This document shows, piece after piece, positions 1-7,916 of a DNA stretch of 64,000 bases (positions within the stretch are counted from its first letter, which is position 1; each line of letters begins with the position of its first letter). The DNA comes from Galbibacter kalidii (GTDB lineage: Bacteria > Bacteroidota > Bacteroidia > Flavobacteriales > Flavobacteriaceae). Position numbers and translations under genes: made by a program. Where the stretch lies: assembly GCF_026241135.1 (NCBI RefSeq), contig NZ_JAPFGA010000011.1, positions 16,149-80,148 of the forward strand, in the 5' to 3' direction. The notes beneath the pieces are model-generated. The model worked only from the letters and a program-made list of their open reading frames with translations, made no database searches and was not told where the DNA came from.

Positions 1-140
1 CAAGGTTCAAGGTTCAAGGTTCAAGGTTCAAGGTTCAAGGTTCAAGGTTCAAGGTTCAAGGTTCAAGGTTCAAGGTTCAAGGTTCAAGGTTCAAGGTTTA
101 AGGTTTAAGGTTTAAAATTCAAGGTTTAAGGTTTAAAATG
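1..140. repeat. Heptamer tandem repeat (CAAGGTT)n
   Basis: Fourteen perfect head-to-tail copies of CAAGGTT run from base 1 to base 98. Variant units (TAAGGTT, TAAAATT) follow to about 140. The array starts at the window edge, so its full length is unknown. Such a short-unit array is prone to slippage and is noncoding here. A related stretch (GTTCAAGGTTCAAAATTG) occurs alone near 36955. Confidence 0.95.
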
Positions 141-564
141 GAGAACAATGGAGCTAAGCAATGCCACCCTGAGCTAAGCCTGTACTGAGCTCGACGAAGT
201 ATCGAAGCATTGTCGAGTCACGAAGTTTTGTTTGACATAGGACTTCAGGACTTAGGACGTAAGAATAAGATTGCTGCATTTTCAGTTTGCAGTAAGCAGC
301 TGAAAGGAATTCATAAAAGAACTAGCTTTTCCAAAGTTTAAAAGAACTTTGGACATTTTTAAAATTGAACTTTAAATTTGTCGGTTGGATATCCTCACCC
401 CTGCCTACCGGCAGGCAGATCCTCTCCTACCGCGTGCCGCCATAGCTTCAGTGCCGGAGCACGATGGCGCAAGGAAAGGGGGTTATTTCTGCTTCTTTTT
501 TGGCTTTTTTAATGATTCAACCAGCTTACACATAATCCACACCCCGCCCGCCGGCTGGCTCATT

Positions 565-606
565 CGCTAAAACAATCCGCAGGATTGTTTCTTAACGCTC
601 TGTCCT
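565..606. repeat. Covarying hairpin repeat, copy 1
   Basis: The stem AACAATCC (571-578) pairs with GGATTGTT (582-589), flanked by CGCTAAA on the left and TTAACGCTC on the right. Three more copies lie at 18750, 60158 and 60980. The flanks and loop are conserved while the stem bases change in compensating pairs. Confidence 0.85.
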
Positions 607-699
607 ACCGGACTAATTTTTTACGTTCGGTCCTTATCAAATTCAAAATAAGACGTATGTAAATTCAAAACAAAGTTTATGTAATTTCAAAATAAACGG

Positions 700-815
700 G
701 ATGTCATGCTGAGCAATGTCACCCTGAGCTTAGCCTGTACTGAGCTCGACGAAGTATCGAAGGGCTGTCGAAGCATCATTCACTAAAAACCTGCAAGTCT
801 TCGACATAGCCTGAC
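700..815. repeat. TCGAAG-type intergenic palindromic repeat
   Basis: Built from pieces reading TGTCATGCTGAGC, CACCCTGAGC and GTCGAAGG. Similar blocks occur at about 160-235, 35435-35657, 36998-37222, 39600-39800, 40539-40699, 60555-60640 and 61133-61205. They lie between genes and never inside a called gene, as expected of REP/BIME-like elements. Confidence 0.8.
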
Positions 816-974
816 TGACGGCAGTCAGGTTAAAACCATTAATGGGATTAAAGGTAGATTACTCCGTAAGTAATTTTCTTTATAGCCTACTGCTTAAATC
901 TTCAAAAAAAACAGCCATAAACACCCCCCGTATACGTCGAAGGGAGCCTGGTATGCAGCTCACCTGCTCTCTTG

Positions 975-1420
975 AACCGCTAACCGGGTTGCTTATGGTT
1001 TTATACGTAAATGCCTTTGCGGTTAACCGGGTTGTATTTATGGCTCATGGTGATGGGTATGGCGTGTAAGGGATCCTGTGTGCCGTATACGGCGTTGTGT
1101 GAACCACTTACCGGGTTGCTGTTTATTTCATACCCGTATGGGTATACCGCATACCAGAATAGGTTAAACCCATCCCGGATTATGTTTACGGCATACCGCG
1201 TTGGGCTAACTGCTTACCGGATTACTGTGGATGCCATACCGGATTACGTTTACGGCTCAGGGGGTTGGGTATATGGCGTAATGACCCCTGTTTGCTGCAT
1301 ATGCAGTTCTGTTTACCACTTACCGGGGTGCCTGTGAATGTATACGTAAATACAAAAGCGGCGAACTGGTTTCAGTCCGCCGCTTACCGGGTTGCCTTTG
1401 CGGCCAACCCGTCCCGGTTC
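975..1420. repeat. Cluster of degenerate 19-bp repeats
   Basis: About eight variants of CTTACCGGGTTGCTGTTTA occur at roughly 980, 1023, 1107, 1172, 1213, 1236, 1319 and 1383, with irregular spacing of 20-90 bp. TTTACGGCATACCG-like pieces lie between them. The block sits just downstream of the minus-strand lysis-like operon. Its role is unknown; the shared ACCGGGTTG core is directly visible. Confidence 0.65.
1349..1384 (-). terminator. Rho-independent terminator of the lysis-like operon
   Basis: AGCGGCG (1357-1363) pairs with CGCCGCT (1378-1384), and an inner ACTG/CAGT extends the stem. Read on the minus strand the hairpin is followed by TTTTGTATTT. It lies about 65 bp past the stop of the lipoprotein gene, so it plausibly ends the minus-strand operon from 3566. 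Confidence 0.8.
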
Positions 1421-1447
1421 AGTGAATATGCATTCCCTTAAATGGGG

Positions 1448-1993
1448 TTATTTGGGCTTGCCCGGGAATAACATCCCCAGCAGTTTCCATAACCGGGAGC
1501 GTTTCCGGATTACCCGGACAAGGATCATCAGGACTATAACCGCTATGACGATCAGCCACCACCCCCGGCCGGGGGTGCCGGTACGTTCTACGGCCTTTGC
1601 CTCGTACCGCTGTGCTTCCGCGGTATGGCTGCTGTCGCGCAGTCTGCGTTTTTCCTGTAGTATATGGTTATGATGTTCCTTTTGCAACGCATGGTAAACC
1701 GTGTTACGCCTGCCGTAAACCACCACTTTTTCGGCCTCCCCGCTAAAGCCCGAACCGGGGTGATAGCTAAAGCGGCCCACGGGGGTGATAGCCACCACCT
1801 CCAGTTGTTGGCCGGCCCTGTGTACCCGGACCACCGACAAGCTGTCGAGCTGTTCGACGGACATGGCGCGGAAGTCGAGTATACGTACTTCCCGGCGCTG
1901 TTTAACCTGGCTTTGCCGGTGGCGTTGGGTATTGCAGCAGCTTAAAAGGCAACAGCCGGCCCACAGGATCAGTAGTTTTAGTGGTGTGCCCAT
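1448..1993 (-). CDS. Lipoprotein with C-terminal membrane segment (u-spanin-like)
   Basis: A 181-residue protein starting at MGTPLKLL; the open frame extends 15 codons further but would overlap the upstream gene. It has a lipoprotein signal with lipobox LLSCC (about residues 16-20), a polar, basic middle, and a C-terminal hydrophobic segment (GWWLIVIAVIVLMILVRVI, about residues 141-159) followed by a basic tail. A lipid-anchored N-terminus plus a single C-terminal membrane segment is the layout of unimolecular spanins, which fuse outer and inner membranes at the end of phage lysis. The start is 2 bp after the stop of the FN3 gene, and it is the last gene before the terminator. The spanin role is inferred from architecture and neighbours; no family was recognised by sequence. 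Confidence 0.6.
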   Translation of the reverse strand: MGTPLKLLILWAGCCLLSCCNTQRHRQSQVKQRREVRILDFRAMSVEQLDSLSVVRVHRAGQQLEVVAITPVGRFSYHPGSGFSGEAEKVVVYGRRNTVYHALQKEHHNHILQEKRRLRDSSHTAEAQRYEAKAVERTGTPGRGWWLIVIAVIVLMILVRVIRKRSRLWKLLGMLFPGKPK

Positions 1994-1995
1994 GA

Positions 1996-2634
1996 TCATT
2001 CCTGTACTACAGCCCGCATGGATGATACGGGGCTCCACGGGCTTACGCCGTTTTTATTGCGCGCCCGTACCCGGAAATAATAGGTAACACCGTCCTCTAC
2101 GGGCGCATGGAAATTGCCGCGCGAGTTGGAGCTGGTCCCGGCAGGCTGCCATAGGGGCAGCCCGGTCTCATCTACTTCATCGGCTACCTGCATCTCGTAG
2201 TCGTAGGCCTCCCGTATGGCCGGGAAATCGAGCAATATCTCGCCCGGTCTCCGCGAAGCACGGATACGCGTCCACTCACAGGGAGAAGGAACACTGGTGC
2301 TGCCGGGAGTAGCTACGGGAAAGAAGCCTGAACTGAGCTGCATGGAAGCCAGGTCAGTAAAATTGTTGATATAGGTACTTACCCGGCGCATCATGGTGAT
2401 CAGGGCGGTGCGGGCTTCGTTTTTTTGTTTTGTTTCCCAGAGATTGCCGCCTGCGGCGGTAATGGCCTGTTTGCTCAGGTAATCCTGCGCCACGGGCTCG
2501 TATTCCGCAAAGGGCGGGTCCAGGTCCGGAAAATTAGTGTTTTCCCCCAGTGCATCCAGGGTACGTGTGGCCAGTACGGCCAGTTCGCCATCCGTCAGAT
2601 AGCTGTAGTTTGTGATTAATTTTGGTCGTCTCAT
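1996..2634 (-). CDS. Fibronectin type III domain protein
   Basis: 212 residues. The C-terminal part (about 115-210) reads like one fibronectin III domain, with WTRIRASRRPGEILLDF, YEMQVA and TYYFRVRARNKNGVSPWS motifs; the last is the typical final strand pair. The N-terminal 110 residues are helical and unrecognised (starts MRRPKLITNYSYLTDGEL). No signal peptide is visible. FN3 domains are common in phage tail and virion proteins and in secreted enzymes. It lies 33 bp downstream of the amidase gene and is tightly followed by the lipoprotein, so it belongs to the same operon. Its function is unknown. Confidence 0.75.
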   Translation of the reverse strand: MRRPKLITNYSYLTDGELAVLATRTLDALGENTNFPDLDPPFAEYEPVAQDYLSKQAITAAGGNLWETKQKNEARTALITMMRRVSTYINNFTDLASMQLSSGFFPVATPGSTSVPSPCEWTRIRASRRPGEILLDFPAIREAYDYEMQVADEVDETGLPLWQPAGTSSNSRGNFHAPVEDGVTYYFRVRARNKNGVSPWSPVSSMRAVVQE

Positions 2635-2667
2635 TTCTTTAGTTTTTAATATTAAACATTTGATTTA

Positions 2668-3183
2668 TCAATCCGTCCACCGGGCAATAACGGCAAGGGT
2701 GCTTACAGGCCGCCGTTTACGTACTACGGCATTATCTACGTTGCCTTCTACGGTACAGGCCCAGTTGCCTGTCCACCGGTCTATAAAGCCGGCGTGGGCT
2801 ATGCGGCCCGGGCGGGCATAGTAAAGGCCAAAGACATCGCCTGCCCGGGGGGTTTTCTGTTCCTTTAATCCTGTTTTGTTGGTGTAGATCACCCTACGGG
2901 AGGGGAAGAGGGAAGGGCTCCATGGAGTCCGGGGCTGTGTGTAGCCTGCCCTGTTAAAACAGAAGCTTACAAATGCAGCGCACCAATCGTAGCCCTCGCC
3001 CAGGCCGGTATAGCGGAGGTATTCGGCTACCCGCTTGCCATCGTTGTTCCCGGTGGCTTCCTTAACACCCACTTCGGCCGTGTATATCCGGCGCAGGGTG
3101 CTTACATCATTTGCGAAAGCCAGGTGGCCATACCCCAAAACAAGGATATATAACCCCCTAAGTAGATACATAGGTGTTGCCAT
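2668..3183 (-). CDS. Secreted CHAP/NlpC-type peptidoglycan hydrolase (endolysin-like)
   Basis: 171 residues from MATPMYLLRGLY. The open frame runs further upstream, but that part is a shadow of the overlapping membrane-protein gene. An N-terminal hydrophobic signal ends near AFA. The catalytic region shows YDWCAAFVSFCF (nucleophile Cys), RIAHAGFI (His) and a following VEGN, the Cys-His-polar arrangement of CHAP/NlpC amidases. It probably cuts peptidoglycan in the periplasm. Its first 82 bp overlap the 3' end of the holin-like gene in another frame, a compact arrangement typical of phage lysis cassettes. A housekeeping wall hydrolase is an alternative. Confidence 0.75.
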   Translation of the reverse strand: MATPMYLLRGLYILVLGYGHLAFANDVSTLRRIYTAEVGVKEATGNNDGKRVAEYLRYTGLGEGYDWCAAFVSFCFNRAGYTQPRTPWSPSLFPSRRVIYTNKTGLKEQKTPRAGDVFGLYYARPGRIAHAGFIDRWTGNWACTVEGNVDNAVVRKRRPVSTLAVIARWTD

Positions 3184-3566
3184 GAGCTTAGTTTTATGGA
3201 ATGTGTGGTGAAATTGCTGTCCAGCAGCCGTTTGAAGCTGTGGTACAGTTGCGTGGTCAATATGCAGGCCAGCAGGTGGCAGGCGGTTACGCCCAGCAAT
3301 ACCAGGAGCAACAGGCTCAGGGTACCGGCATCTACCGTGGCGGCGGTGCTGTCTACCAGCCGCAGCAGCGGGCCGGCATACAGGAAGGCCAATAACAGGG
3401 TAAGGATCAGGGCGGCCTGTTTTGCCCATCTTCGCAGGTGCCGGCGCCGTGGCCCCTGGGCCTGGTCGTGCAGGAAATCGACATAGTCGTCTTCCGGTCT
3501 TACTTTCCGCAGCGGGAACCGTTCCGGCTGCGGGAGTCTTCGGGTTTTGTGTTCTGTGTTCATCAT
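3102..3566 (-). CDS. Small membrane protein, holin-like
   Basis: 154 residues, charged N-terminus (about 50 residues, Arg-rich), then three hydrophobic stretches: about 51-68 (ALILTLLLAFLYAGPLL), 78-104 (LSLLLLVLLGVTACHLLACILT) and a C-terminal one (LCIYLGGYISLFWGMATWL). First gene of the minus-strand operon. Its C-terminal 27 codons overlap the start of the amidase gene. Size, three-pass topology and position directly before an exported amidase suggest a class I holin-like role. No sequence family was recognised, and the extended basic N-terminus is unusual for a holin. Confidence 0.6.
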   Translation of the reverse strand: MMNTEHKTRRLPQPERFPLRKVRPEDDYVDFLHDQAQGPRRRHLRRWAKQAALILTLLLAFLYAGPLLRLVDSTAATVDAGTLSLLLLVLLGVTACHLLACILTTQLYHSFKRLLDSNFTTHSIKLSSWQHLCIYLGGYISLFWGMATWLSQMM

Positions 3567-3853
3567 TTTTTATGTTTTTTAAAAACAAAGCCACCAGATA
3601 CGGTTACGCTTTTTTTATGAAATGGCGGCTTTGCACTGATTTGACTTTCGTTTGACAAATTTGAAGGGTTTTACCGGGAATCATTCGTAAGGCGTTCGTA
3701 GTTACGTATCAATTTTAACATTTTATTTTTGGGGCTGTTTGATACGATTTGAAAGGTTGAACCTGACTGTAAAAGCGCAAATAGGAATAAAATTAATGTA
3801 CAGGGAAAGAAAAAGGGAAACACGTAACCCGTTCGTAATAACGAATACTTTTC
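3567..3853. other. Intergenic region upstream of the lysis-like operon
   Basis: 287 bp without a gene. It contains several related TTCGTA/TACGAA pieces (near 3685-3710 and 3829-3845). The last group is the inverted repeat TTCGT-AATA-ACGAA. These could be regulator sites for the operon starting at 3566. No clear -7 TAnnTTTG box was found on the minus strand. Confidence 0.4.
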
Positions 3854-4723
3854 TTACAAACCGGCATTTCCTTCATTTGGAAATTCATCATCCCTATCCA
3901 TCTTTTCGTTGAACCGCTCAATCAATTCTTCAAGAAAGCGTGCCCTGCTCCCCTTCCTGGCCTTGATCTCCGAATAGGTTTTATATACATTGTCAAGTTT
4001 AGTGTCAAACAGCATCTCAAAAGTGGTGGCAATAGTCTTAATGCCCTCTTTGCCGTTATTGATCACCCGGGTAGTATAAAGGGCATAGATGAGTTCGGTA
4101 AGCGCAGCTTTGGAGGAGGTCCATTTAAGGGATTTTGTGTTCCTGCCCTGTGGGAAGTTGCTTTTGTCCATCAGTTCAAAAACCTTGATCAGGTTTTTTA
4201 CATAGGTGATAAAATGGTTCATTCCTTTGACCCGTGCCCATAGCATATCGTGTGATGTAAAGAATTTAGGATCGAGGTAGCAGGCCTCGGGGAGCGCATA
4301 CAGGGGAAAGACCTGGTTTTCTCTTGTGAAGTACTGTTTGTCGAGGTAGGTAAGTTCCTGTTCCATATAATGGACAAAATCCCAGTTCCGGTTAAAGAAC
4401 TTGTTGATCCGCCGTATTTTCTTTTTCAAAAAGGACAGTTGGTTGTTAATGCCAATTTTGGGCATCAACAATTCACAGGAACGGACCTCACTAAAATATA
4501 CCAGGAAACTTAAGGGTTCCGCTTTGACTTTTTTAAAGAAGTAAACCTCTTCTTCACTGTCTTTAAACCCTTTTTCTTCTACAATCCCTTTAAGTACATA
4601 CAGCGCATTATTGCATAAATGGATCCCTTTATTGGCCTTTTTAAGGCTGAGCCTTTCACCGAACCCAATCCCATCCAGTTTTTTATGGAAACCTGCTATC
4701 ACATGTTTATATTTTCCCTTCAT
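3854..4723 (-). CDS. RteC family protein
   Basis: 289 residues from MKGKYKHVIAGF; an upstream in-frame Met would add 12 residues. The C-terminal half carries the RteC-type signature: KWTSSKAALTELIYALYTT, then INNGKEGIKTIATTFEMLF, then a YKTYSEIKARKGSRARFLEEL region. RteC was described as a regulator of excision of Bacteroides tetracycline-resistance conjugative transposons, and chromosomal homologues are common in Flavobacteriia without a known function. No mobilisation or integrase gene is adjacent, so a role in transfer is not supported here. It lies 90 bp downstream of the oxoamine synthase gene on the same strand. Confidence 0.8.
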   Translation of the reverse strand: MKGKYKHVIAGFHKKLDGIGFGERLSLKKANKGIHLCNNALYVLKGIVEEKGFKDSEEEVYFFKKVKAEPLSFLVYFSEVRSCELLMPKIGINNQLSFLKKKIRRINKFFNRNWDFVHYMEQELTYLDKQYFTRENQVFPLYALPEACYLDPKFFTSHDMLWARVKGMNHFITYVKNLIKVFELMDKSNFPQGRNTKSLKWTSSKAALTELIYALYTTRVINNGKEGIKTIATTFEMLFDTKLDNVYKTYSEIKARKGSRARFLEELIERFNEKMDRDDEFPNEGNAGL

Positions 4724-4813
4724 CCGGCTAATTTTTAAAATACCTTGGGAGAACAGCAATACAGGCAGTTCAGTTCAAGGCATAGGTTCTAAGGGGTGTT
4801 CATTCAGGTTTGG

Positions 4814-7240
4814 TTATTTTTGGTTTTCCATCATTCCCATGAGTTCCATGGAATAATTGTCCTTGGCCTGTATGTAGGCCACCTTAGGTATAACTATTGC
4901 CCCGATCTTTTTCTTTTCAAAAACCGCTGTCATCCCAAAGTCGATATTTTCAAGCCCGGTCTCACCGGCCCTTTTTACTGTTTGGTAGAGCAATTGCCTG
5001 TACACCTGGTGCTCATGGGCATAGTCATAGTCCATTCCTACAAATGCGGGAACATAGGTTTGCCCACTGTTCTTATAACAGAACATGACTCCCACGGGGA
5101 TTGTTTTTTTATCCTTGGTATGGTCTTTCTTCAAGCTCAGGACCAAAAATTCCCATCCCGGGCTGTCGGACATATTGCCCAATAATTTTTTGGGGAAGCC
5201 GAAGATATTGAGCCCCAGGTTGTTGTTCCTTACATTCTCAAAAAGGGCATGGAATATTTCTCCCTGTTCCAGGCTTATCTTATCCAATACCTCTATGGTG
5301 AAATGTGCTTCGAACGGGGCAATATCCTTCCTGAAATGCCTTCTCGACCTTGAAGAAAGTGAACCCAAATAGCTGTCCGGTCCTTTCCAGTCCAGGTTGT
5401 TTATTTTACAGGATTCCGGCATGGACACCTTGAAAAAACCGTGGTTGTGGAAAAACTCATTGAGCGTTTCGTCCTTTTCAAAATCCCTAAGGACGATCAT
5501 GGAAGGGGCCAACTTGCGGTCCAGTTTATCCAATACATCAAAGAGCTGGTGCAGGGCGGTATGCCACAAAGGGTGTTCCTTGTCAAGGTAAAGGTGGTCA
5601 CCTTCCGTAAACAGGCACCCCATGCCAAGCACATAAGAGGTCATATGGCAGGGGTCTTTTTTCCGCAAGGCCTCTATCTTTTTTGAAACGGGTTCCGGGG
5701 CAAGCATATCCTCCTTCCACAGGGCGTGGGTAAAAAAAGTGGCCAGCACGGGCCTGTCCAACTGGTCCCGGACGATATAATAATAAAAAACCCAGTTCGC
5801 TTCATCTTTTTCATTTCCGGAAAAAACGGTCTCAAGGAAGCGGAGGCCGTCCCAATCAAAAACCCCGCGGTCCCCAAAAAGGGCGTTCCATTCTTTTTTG
5901 TCGATCTTTAAAATGCTTTCTTCAAATTGGGCATTTAAACCTTGGGGTTGCTCCTTTACTGAGGTATCCCCGTACTTTACGGGCAGGTTAAAAGCCCTGC
6001 ATACTTTATTGTGGGAGGTATGGGTGGCTTCCAAAGCCTTGGGGTAATGGTATTCCATGGCATCTACCAATGCCTTGATCTCTTCCGGTCGGTTGTGCCT
6101 TGAAATGGTGATCCGAACCCCGGTGTTCTTTACCGGAACTGCCGGGAAAATGCCCAGGTTCACGAAAAACCCTTCCTTCATCAGGCGGTTGACAAAATTA
6201 TATCCGGTAATGGGCATCCCCGTCCCTATATAAAAAACCGGGGAATTGTTTTTGTCTATGAGCGGGAGCTCTGTTTTTCCCAACAGTGAATTAAAAAGCC
6301 CGACCCGTTCCAACAGCTCATCCTGAAGGGTGTAGATTTCCTCGGAAAGGTGGATATCGGCCGAGGCTATGGCCGCAGCTACAGAAGCCGGTTCCAGTTG
6401 GGCCGAAAAGGTAAGCGGGCCGCCAAAGGTTTTTATCTTGCTGTACATTTTTTTGTCGGAACACACCAAAACCGAGCCACTGGCTCCAAAGGTCTTGCTG
6501 AGCGTGCCAAAGAGCAGTACGTGCTCCGGCAGTTCCCTGAGCTTGCCCATCACGAACCCAGTACCGTTTTTGCCCGTCCAGCTCATCCCGTGCACATCGT
6601 CAAAATAAAGATGGAGCTGGGGGTATTTATTGCTGAGCTCCATAAGTTCGAGAACAGGAGCTTCGTCCCCGTACATGGAATACAGCCCGTCTGCCATATA
6701 CCATATCCTTTTATGTTTGGAAGACAGTTTTTTGATCTTGTCCTCCAACATGTCCAGGTTGTTGTGACGGATCATTTCAATAGGGACACTACGGGTTTTT
6801 AAGGTTTTGGCGGCACTCTGTACGCTCCAGTGCACCTGGTGGTCCAGTACAATGGCATCCCGGTCGGCCACCGCGCTGGGGATGACCCCGATATGCCCCA
6901 GGGTGCTGTTTTTGGTAATGATGACCGGGCTGTTGTACATCTGCGTTACCTTTTCTTCCAGTGCCCGGTACAAAGGATGGGAGATATAGGTCTTTGACAG
7001 GGGGAATTGTGTGCCGTAACTGAAAATGGCCTCTGAAGCCGCTTTTTTCAGCCGTATATCCTGTTCCAGCCCCAGGTAGCCCGTAGTCCCGAAATGGAAC
7101 AGGTTTTTCCCCTGTATGCTTATTTTCCTTCCGGTAAATGCATCCCCGTCCGCATACAGGTGCAATACCCCCTGCCGGGTAGCATCGGTAAATACTTCAT
7201 CAACCGTATCCAGAAAATTGTTGTGTTTGATTTTTGCCAT
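4814..7240 (-). CDS. Alpha-oxoamine synthase fused to a GNAT-like acyltransferase
   Basis: 808 residues. Residues about 45-410 form a PLP enzyme of the alpha-oxoamine synthase family (serine palmitoyltransferase, AONS/BioF, KBL, CqsA, cysteate acyltransferase). Visible: FDDVHG (Asp214/His217) and the PLP lysine in GTLSKTFGASGS (Lys249). Residues about 430-808 resemble a FemAB/GNAT-type acyltransferase (SRSRRHFRKDI, then IDFGMT and AYIQAKDNY). The family joins an amino acid to an acyl thioester with loss of CO2; the fused domain could then N-acylate the amine, giving an aminolipid or signal molecule. That two-step reading is inference. Expressed divergently from the 7482 gene across a region with phased repeat motifs. 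Confidence 0.8.
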   Translation of the reverse strand: MAKIKHNNFLDTVDEVFTDATRQGVLHLYADGDAFTGRKISIQGKNLFHFGTTGYLGLEQDIRLKKAASEAIFSYGTQFPLSKTYISHPLYRALEEKVTQMYNSPVIITKNSTLGHIGVIPSAVADRDAIVLDHQVHWSVQSAAKTLKTRSVPIEMIRHNNLDMLEDKIKKLSSKHKRIWYMADGLYSMYGDEAPVLELMELSNKYPQLHLYFDDVHGMSWTGKNGTGFVMGKLRELPEHVLLFGTLSKTFGASGSVLVCSDKKMYSKIKTFGGPLTFSAQLEPASVAAAIASADIHLSEEIYTLQDELLERVGLFNSLLGKTELPLIDKNNSPVFYIGTGMPITGYNFVNRLMKEGFFVNLGIFPAVPVKNTGVRITISRHNRPEEIKALVDAMEYHYPKALEATHTSHNKVCRAFNLPVKYGDTSVKEQPQGLNAQFEESILKIDKKEWNALFGDRGVFDWDGLRFLETVFSGNEKDEANWVFYYYIVRDQLDRPVLATFFTHALWKEDMLAPEPVSKKIEALRKKDPCHMTSYVLGMGCLFTEGDHLYLDKEHPLWHTALHQLFDVLDKLDRKLAPSMIVLRDFEKDETLNEFFHNHGFFKVSMPESCKINNLDWKGPDSYLGSLSSRSRRHFRKDIAPFEAHFTIEVLDKISLEQGEIFHALFENVRNNNLGLNIFGFPKKLLGNMSDSPGWEFLVLSLKKDHTKDKKTIPVGVMFCYKNSGQTYVPAFVGMDYDYAHEHQVYRQLLYQTVKRAGETGLENIDFGMTAVFEKKKIGAIVIPKVAYIQAKDNYSMELMGMMENQK

Positions 7241-7357
7241 TTGAATATAATTTAAATGAAATTCCTATATCACCTGTAAAAACAGATGCCAATTCCCTAG
7301 AAATCAAGCTAACTAAAATCAATCACTTGAGCCTACCCCAACCCCTAAATCGGTACA

Positions 7358-7397
7358 AATAATCCGTTTTAGACAAAAAATAATCCGTTTTAGACAA
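7358..7397. promoter_or_regulatory. Two 21-bp-phased operator motifs (AraC site candidate)
   Basis: AATAATCCGTTTTAGACAA occurs at 7358-7376 and again at 7379-7397, exactly 21 bp apart, i.e. two turns on one helix face. The same arrangement recurs at 8891 and 8912. AraC regulators typically bind such tandem sites, and one is encoded at 7917. The site lies between the divergent genes starting at 7240 and 7482, so it could serve either or both. Confidence 0.75.
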
Positions 7398-7481
7398 GTT
7401 TTTCAAAAAATAAGGGGATTTTTCCCCTGTATATCGGTTTTAAAAAATCAGTAACTTGAACCCCCTTTTTTAAAAAGTGCC

Positions 7482-7856
7482 ATGAAAAAATGTATAGAAA
7501 ACAGCTATGCGTATATATCCATCCAAGGAGGTATACTATTCTTCGAATACAAAGATCAGGTAACAATCGGCCTTCAACAAGCCATTGAAGTGGTTGCTAC
7601 CCGGATAAAATTACAAAACGGAATCCCCTATCCGATCCTATGTGATATCAGGGGCATCAAGAACATTGACAAAGATGCACGCAGATACCTGTCAACAGAA
7701 GGTTCGCTCCTGAGCAAGGCTGTGGCCCTTATCTCGGACACTCCATTATCCCATATTGTTTCTGAACTATATGTAAAGAACAATAATCCCCCGGTACCCA
7801 CCAAGGTGTTTAATGAAATGGAAGAAGGGTTGGCCTATTTAAAATCATTTCTATAG
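7482..7856 (+). CDS. Small STAS-like/DUF7793-type protein
   Basis: 124 residues, cytoplasmic, no membrane segment. The pattern AYISIQGGILFFEYKD, then a helix, then PYPILCDIRGIKNIDKDAR, and a later KVFNEMEEGLAYLKSFL, matches small SpoIIAA/STAS-like proteins of Flavobacteriia often found beside AraC regulators. Its role is not established; similarity to STAS folds suggests a partner-switch or ligand-sensing function. A TAACTTG sequence at 7451 may be a weak -7 box. It precedes the AraC gene by 60 bp, so the two may be co-transcribed. Confidence 0.65.
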   Translation: MKKCIENSYAYISIQGGILFFEYKDQVTIGLQQAIEVVATRIKLQNGIPYPILCDIRGIKNIDKDARRYLSTEGSLLSKAVALISDTPLSHIVSELYVKNNNPPVPTKVFNEMEEGLAYLKSFL

Positions 7857-7916
7857 CCTTGACATCAACGAAGTGCAACCCTCTTTTACCTTTTCAATAT
7901 TAAAACTTATCATTAC

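Larger units (their letters stand above)
141..1348. other. Repeat-rich intergenic region
   Basis: No convincing gene. It holds two blocks of the TCGAAG-type palindromic repeat (about 160-235 and 700-815), a hairpin repeat (565-606), and from about 975 onward a cluster of degenerate copies of a motif near CTTACCGGGTTGCTGTTTA. Plus-strand open frames at 385, 842 and 1011 have odd composition, no ribosome site and lie inside these repeats, so I do not call them genes. Confidence 0.7.

Noticed and set aside
1-140. CRISPR or telomere-like array
   Set aside because: A 7-bp unit without spacers is a simple tandem repeat; no cas genes or linear-end features.
385-570. 61-codon plus-strand open frame
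   Set aside because: Runs into the hairpin repeat and carries the CCTACCGGCAGGCAG-type debris; no coding features.
842-1337. Two overlapping plus-strand open frames with repeated LTGLL/AYR phrases
   Set aside because: They are built from the degenerate DNA repeats, show no ribosome site, signal or domain, and lie across repeat debris.
3854-4723. Conjugative transposon of the CTnDOT type
   Set aside because: Only an RteC-family gene is present; no RteA/B, integrase, mobilisation or tra genes were found nearby.
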